A DNA stretch of 6,895 nt. Origin: an uncultured Gammaproteobacteria bacterium. Lineage in GTDB: Bacteria; Pseudomonadota; Gammaproteobacteria; Pseudomonadales; Azotimanducaceae_A. The stretch covers positions 1 to 6,895 of the forward strand of contig CAJWZG010000155.1 in assembly GCA_913049565.1 (NCBI GenBank). The letters run 5' to 3'. Shown here one piece after another: positions 5,113 through 6,895 of this stretch. Position numbers and translations under genes: made by a program. Every line of letters begins with the position of its first letter. Positions within the stretch are counted from its first letter, which is position 1. The notes under the pieces are model-generated. The model was given only the letters and a program-made list of their open reading frames with translations, searched no databases and was not told the DNA's origin.

Positions 5113-6156
5113 TCAATCCACTAGGGTTGAATCTTTCGACACCACGACAAGAGTCTTACCAAAATTGTCGCCCTGCAGCATTTGCGCGAAAGCCTGAGGT
5201 GTCTGTTCGAGACCTTGCCGCTTGTCCTCTAAAAAACGAACCTCACCAGCGCGCACATAATCCCCCATTTCCTCAAAAAAACGGTCTTGGTAGTCGGCAA
5301 CAAAGTTACCCACAAATAAGTCGTGCACTTGCACCTGTTTCCTTTCAAATACCTGAGACCCGGCCAGCCGCCACTGAGTTCGGGGGTCTTGACCATCCAC
5401 GTTGCCGTATTGAGAGATCAACCCGCACAAAGAGACGCGAGACTGTTTGTTCAGAAGCGGCAAGACCGCGTCAAAGACGGCACCACCCACGTTCTCAAAA
5501 TATATGTCGCAACCATCCGGACACGCTTGTTTCAGTTCGTCACGAAAGTTGGGGGATCGATGACAAACCACAGCATCGACACCCAGCGTTTGCAGGTAAT
5601 CGAGTTTTGACTGAGACCCAGCAACGGCCACAACACGGCAGCCATAGAGACGGCCCAGTTGGCACACCACTTGGCCAACGCCCCCGGAAGCCGCAGATAC
5701 CACCAAGGTGTCGCCGGGTTTTGGCTGGCACTGAACAACTAAACCTGCATAGCCCGTGAGACCTAGCATTCCCATAACGCCTATGGCGGTAGAAATGGGT
5801 GCGAGGGTCGGATCAATTTTTCGAGGAAACATATAACCGAACACATCGATACCGGCGCCGGTTAACCCATAAGTCTGCCAGCCATTGGTATTGAATACGT
5901 AATCACCTGCGGCGTATCCCGCAAGCTGGCTTTCCATAACCTGAGAAACGGTTCGCCCGTGGCACACGTCCCCGGGCTGCTCAGTTCCACTACGACGACG
6001 GCCCCATTGATACGGGTCCAGTGAAAGATAAATGGTCCGAGTGAGCATTTGATTCGGCCCGGGAGTGGGCATTGTTTCTTGCTGCCAAAGGAAGTCCTCT
6101 GGCACAGGCCACCCATCGAACGGCGTTCTCGCCAGACGCCAAACACCATTTGTCAT
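5113..6156 (-). CDS. NADPH-dependent zinc-free MDR oxidoreductase, alkenal/one reductase (CurA/PTGR-like)
   Basis: The 347-residue protein belongs to the leukotriene B4 dehydrogenase/prostaglandin reductase branch of the medium-chain dehydrogenases. These enzymes saturate the double bond of alpha,beta-unsaturated ketones and aldehydes with NADPH. Signatures are LSLDPYQWGR (44-53), GVMGMLGLTGYAGL (126-139), the nucleotide-binding SAASGGVGQVVCQLGRLYG (154-172), AGSQSKLDYL (179-188) with K184 in the usual NADP 2'-phosphate position, and DIYFENVGG (217-225). The zinc ligands of alcohol dehydrogenases are absent. An upstream in-frame ATG at 6183 would add nine unconserved residues; ATG 6156 is preferred because AGAGGGG lies seven bases upstream and MTNGVWRLARTPFDG matches how relatives begin. 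It is the first gene of a likely leftward operon, divergent from a Baeyer-Villiger-type monooxygenase. It could supply the saturated ketone for that enzyme or detoxify enones. Confidence 0.9.
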   Translation of the reverse strand: MTNGVWRLARTPFDGWPVPEDFLWQQETMPTPGPNQMLTRTIYLSLDPYQWGRRRSGTEQPGDVCHGRTVSQVMESQLAGYAAGDYVFNTNGWQTYGLTGAGIDVFGYMFPRKIDPTLAPISTAIGVMGMLGLTGYAGLVVQCQPKPGDTLVVSAASGGVGQVVCQLGRLYGCRVVAVAGSQSKLDYLQTLGVDAVVCHRSPNFRDELKQACPDGCDIYFENVGGAVFDAVLPLLNKQSRVSLCGLISQYGNVDGQDPRTQWRLAGSQVFERKQVQVHDLFVGNFVADYQDRFFEEMGDYVRAGEVRFLEDKRQGLEQTPQAFAQMLQGDNFGKTLVVVSKDSTLVD

Positions 6157-6292
6157 TATTGAACCCCTCTTTTCGTTTCTCAAAGTACGTCTGCCTCACT
6201 GTATGAGCCAACCCCGCCGATTTGTCTCTCTTTTCTTCAGTCGCGATACTTTGTATAACTTGTTGAGACGCGTAAATCTGGGGAGAGAAGCG
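6157..6292. promoter_or_regulatory. Divergent promoter region between reductase operon and monooxygenase gene
   Basis: These 136 bases separate genes read outward on both sides and must hold their promoters if the two units start here. For the rightward gene TATAAC at 6254-6259 is a fair -10 box, but no good -35 box sits 16-18 bases before it. For the leftward genes TTGGCT (reverse strand of about 6203-6208) is a possible -35 with no good -10. The lack of clear sigma70 boxes suggests activator dependence or another sigma factor. Only short, chance-level palindromes such as ATAC-TTT-GTAT (6246-6256) were seen. Confidence 0.5.
6164..6170 (-). promoter_or_regulatory. Ribosome binding site that fixes the reductase start
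   Basis: Read on the reverse strand this is AGAGGGG, seven bases before ATG 6156. The alternative ATG at 6183 would place this site inside the coding region and has no comparable purine-rich site of its own. Confidence 0.7.
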
Positions 6293-6895
6293 ATGGCAGA
6301 GACAGCCAACATTGCCGAATTGATTGGCGGATTAGACTTTGATCCTGTCGAGCTAAAAACCAAATACCTAGCAGAACGCGACAAGCGATTGCGCGTCGAT
6401 GCGAACGATCAATACGTCGAGGTGACGGCAGAGTTTTCTCAATACGTGGATGACCCTTACGTCGAGCCGGGATTTACTCGGGAGCCGCTGTTCGACCAGG
6501 TGGAAATAGCTATTATCGGTGGCGGCTTCGGTGGACTACTGATGGCAGCGCGGATGAAAGAAGCCGGCTTTACCGACGTTCGTATGATTGAGCAAGGTGG
6601 GGATTTTGGTGGCACTTGGTATTGGAACCGCTATCCGGGCGCCATGTGCGACGTCGAGTCCTATTGCTATCTACCCCTGCTCGAAGAACTCAGCTACATG
6701 CCTAAACACAAGTACTCTTTTGCCCCAGAGATTCTTGAACACAGTAAGCGTATCGCCAGACACTATAGCCTCTATGATAACGCCTGTTTGCAAACCAGCA
6801 TTACTAACCTGGCTTGGGATGAGGCGACCGAGCACTGGATCATCGAAACCGACCGGGGCGACGGGATGCGTGCTCGCTACGTCGCCATGGCTAAC
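6293..6895 (+). CDS. Baeyer-Villiger-type flavin monooxygenase, N-terminal 201 residues (cut by right edge)
   Basis: The frame is open from ATG 6293 to the window end and gives 201 residues. After an N-terminal extension with KYLAERDKRLR (24-34), DDPYVEPGFTREPL (53-66) leads into the FAD Rossmann motif IIGGGFGGL (74-82), with E100 at the end of strand 2 in the ribose-binding position. GGDFGGTWYWNRYPGAMCD (102-120) is the characteristic active-site region of type I Baeyer-Villiger monooxygenases. The NADPH site and the FxGxxxHxxxW fingerprint would follow and are not in the window. Such enzymes insert an oxygen next to a ketone carbonyl using FAD, NADPH and O2, giving esters or lactones. The extension places the FAD motif near residue 76, later than in short cyclohexanone-type enzymes and closer to long forms of about 600-650 residues. 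GGGGAG lies just upstream of the start. The specific ketone cannot be told from this part. Confidence 0.92.
   Translation, partial: MAETANIAELIGGLDFDPVELKTKYLAERDKRLRVDANDQYVEVTAEFSQYVDDPYVEPGFTREPLFDQVEIAIIGGGFGGLLMAARMKEAGFTDVRMIEQGGDFGGTWYWNRYPGAMCDVESYCYLPLLEELSYMPKHKYSFAPEILEHSKRIARHYSLYDNACLQTSITNLAWDEATEHWIIETDRGDGMRARYVAMAN

Noticed and set aside
5127..5759. 210-codon plus-strand frame opposite the MDR reductase
   Set aside because: It is antisense to a gene with intact Rossmann and substrate motifs. The translation is rich in Arg, Pro and Gln without domain structure, as expected of a shadow.
6246..6256. ATAC-TTT-GTAT dyad in the divergent promoter region
   Set aside because: The arms are only four bases long and occur by chance too easily to call an operator.

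Overview
The window looks like a bacterial chromosomal stretch from a proteobacterium, most plausibly a marine-type gammaproteobacterium. This is inferred from mid-range GC, compact gene packing, clear Shine-Dalgarno sites and the gene content; no taxonomic marker is present. It holds seven complete or near-complete protein genes plus one gene cut at each edge (eight genes in total). No RNA genes, mobile elements, CRISPR arrays or gaps longer than about 140 bases were seen.

Layout. (1) 1-245, minus strand: the N-terminal part of an enoyl-CoA hydratase/isomerase, running off the left edge. (2) 246-381: a divergent intergenic region with two short perfect inverted repeats. (3) 382-765, plus: a small four-helix DUF2306-type membrane protein. 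(4) 842-2516, plus: a two-gene unit behind a reasonable sigma70-like promoter, coding for a dienoyl-CoA isomerase-type crotonase with its full acidic triad and a double-module VOC (glyoxalase-fold) protein. The two genes share an identical 10-base ribosome binding site box. (5) 6156-2521, minus: three genes in a row, likely one operon. In transcription order they code for an NADPH-dependent enone/alkenal reductase-like MDR protein, an SLC17-like (anion:cation symporter family) MFS transporter and a class III (CaiB/BaiF) CoA-transferase. The last converges on the VOC gene with only four bases between the stop codons. (6) 6293-6895, plus: the N-terminal third of a Baeyer-Villiger-type flavin monooxygenase, divergent from the reductase operon and cut by the right edge.

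Taken together this is a catabolic region for an imported organic acid or ketone-containing compound. A working model (inference) is: uptake by the MFS carrier, saturation of a conjugated enone by the MDR reductase, oxygen insertion next to the carbonyl by the monooxygenase, activation of the resulting acid by the CoA-transferase, and beta-oxidation-like processing by the crotonases, with the VOC protein acting on a CoA ester or ring-cleavage intermediate. No esterase/lactonase, thiolase or acyl-CoA dehydrogenase is in the window, so the pathway is incomplete here and the substrate cannot be named. I found no clear sign of an entirely new type of system. The most unusual points are the VOC protein with a non-canonical metal site and the clustering of these genes around one divergent promoter region.
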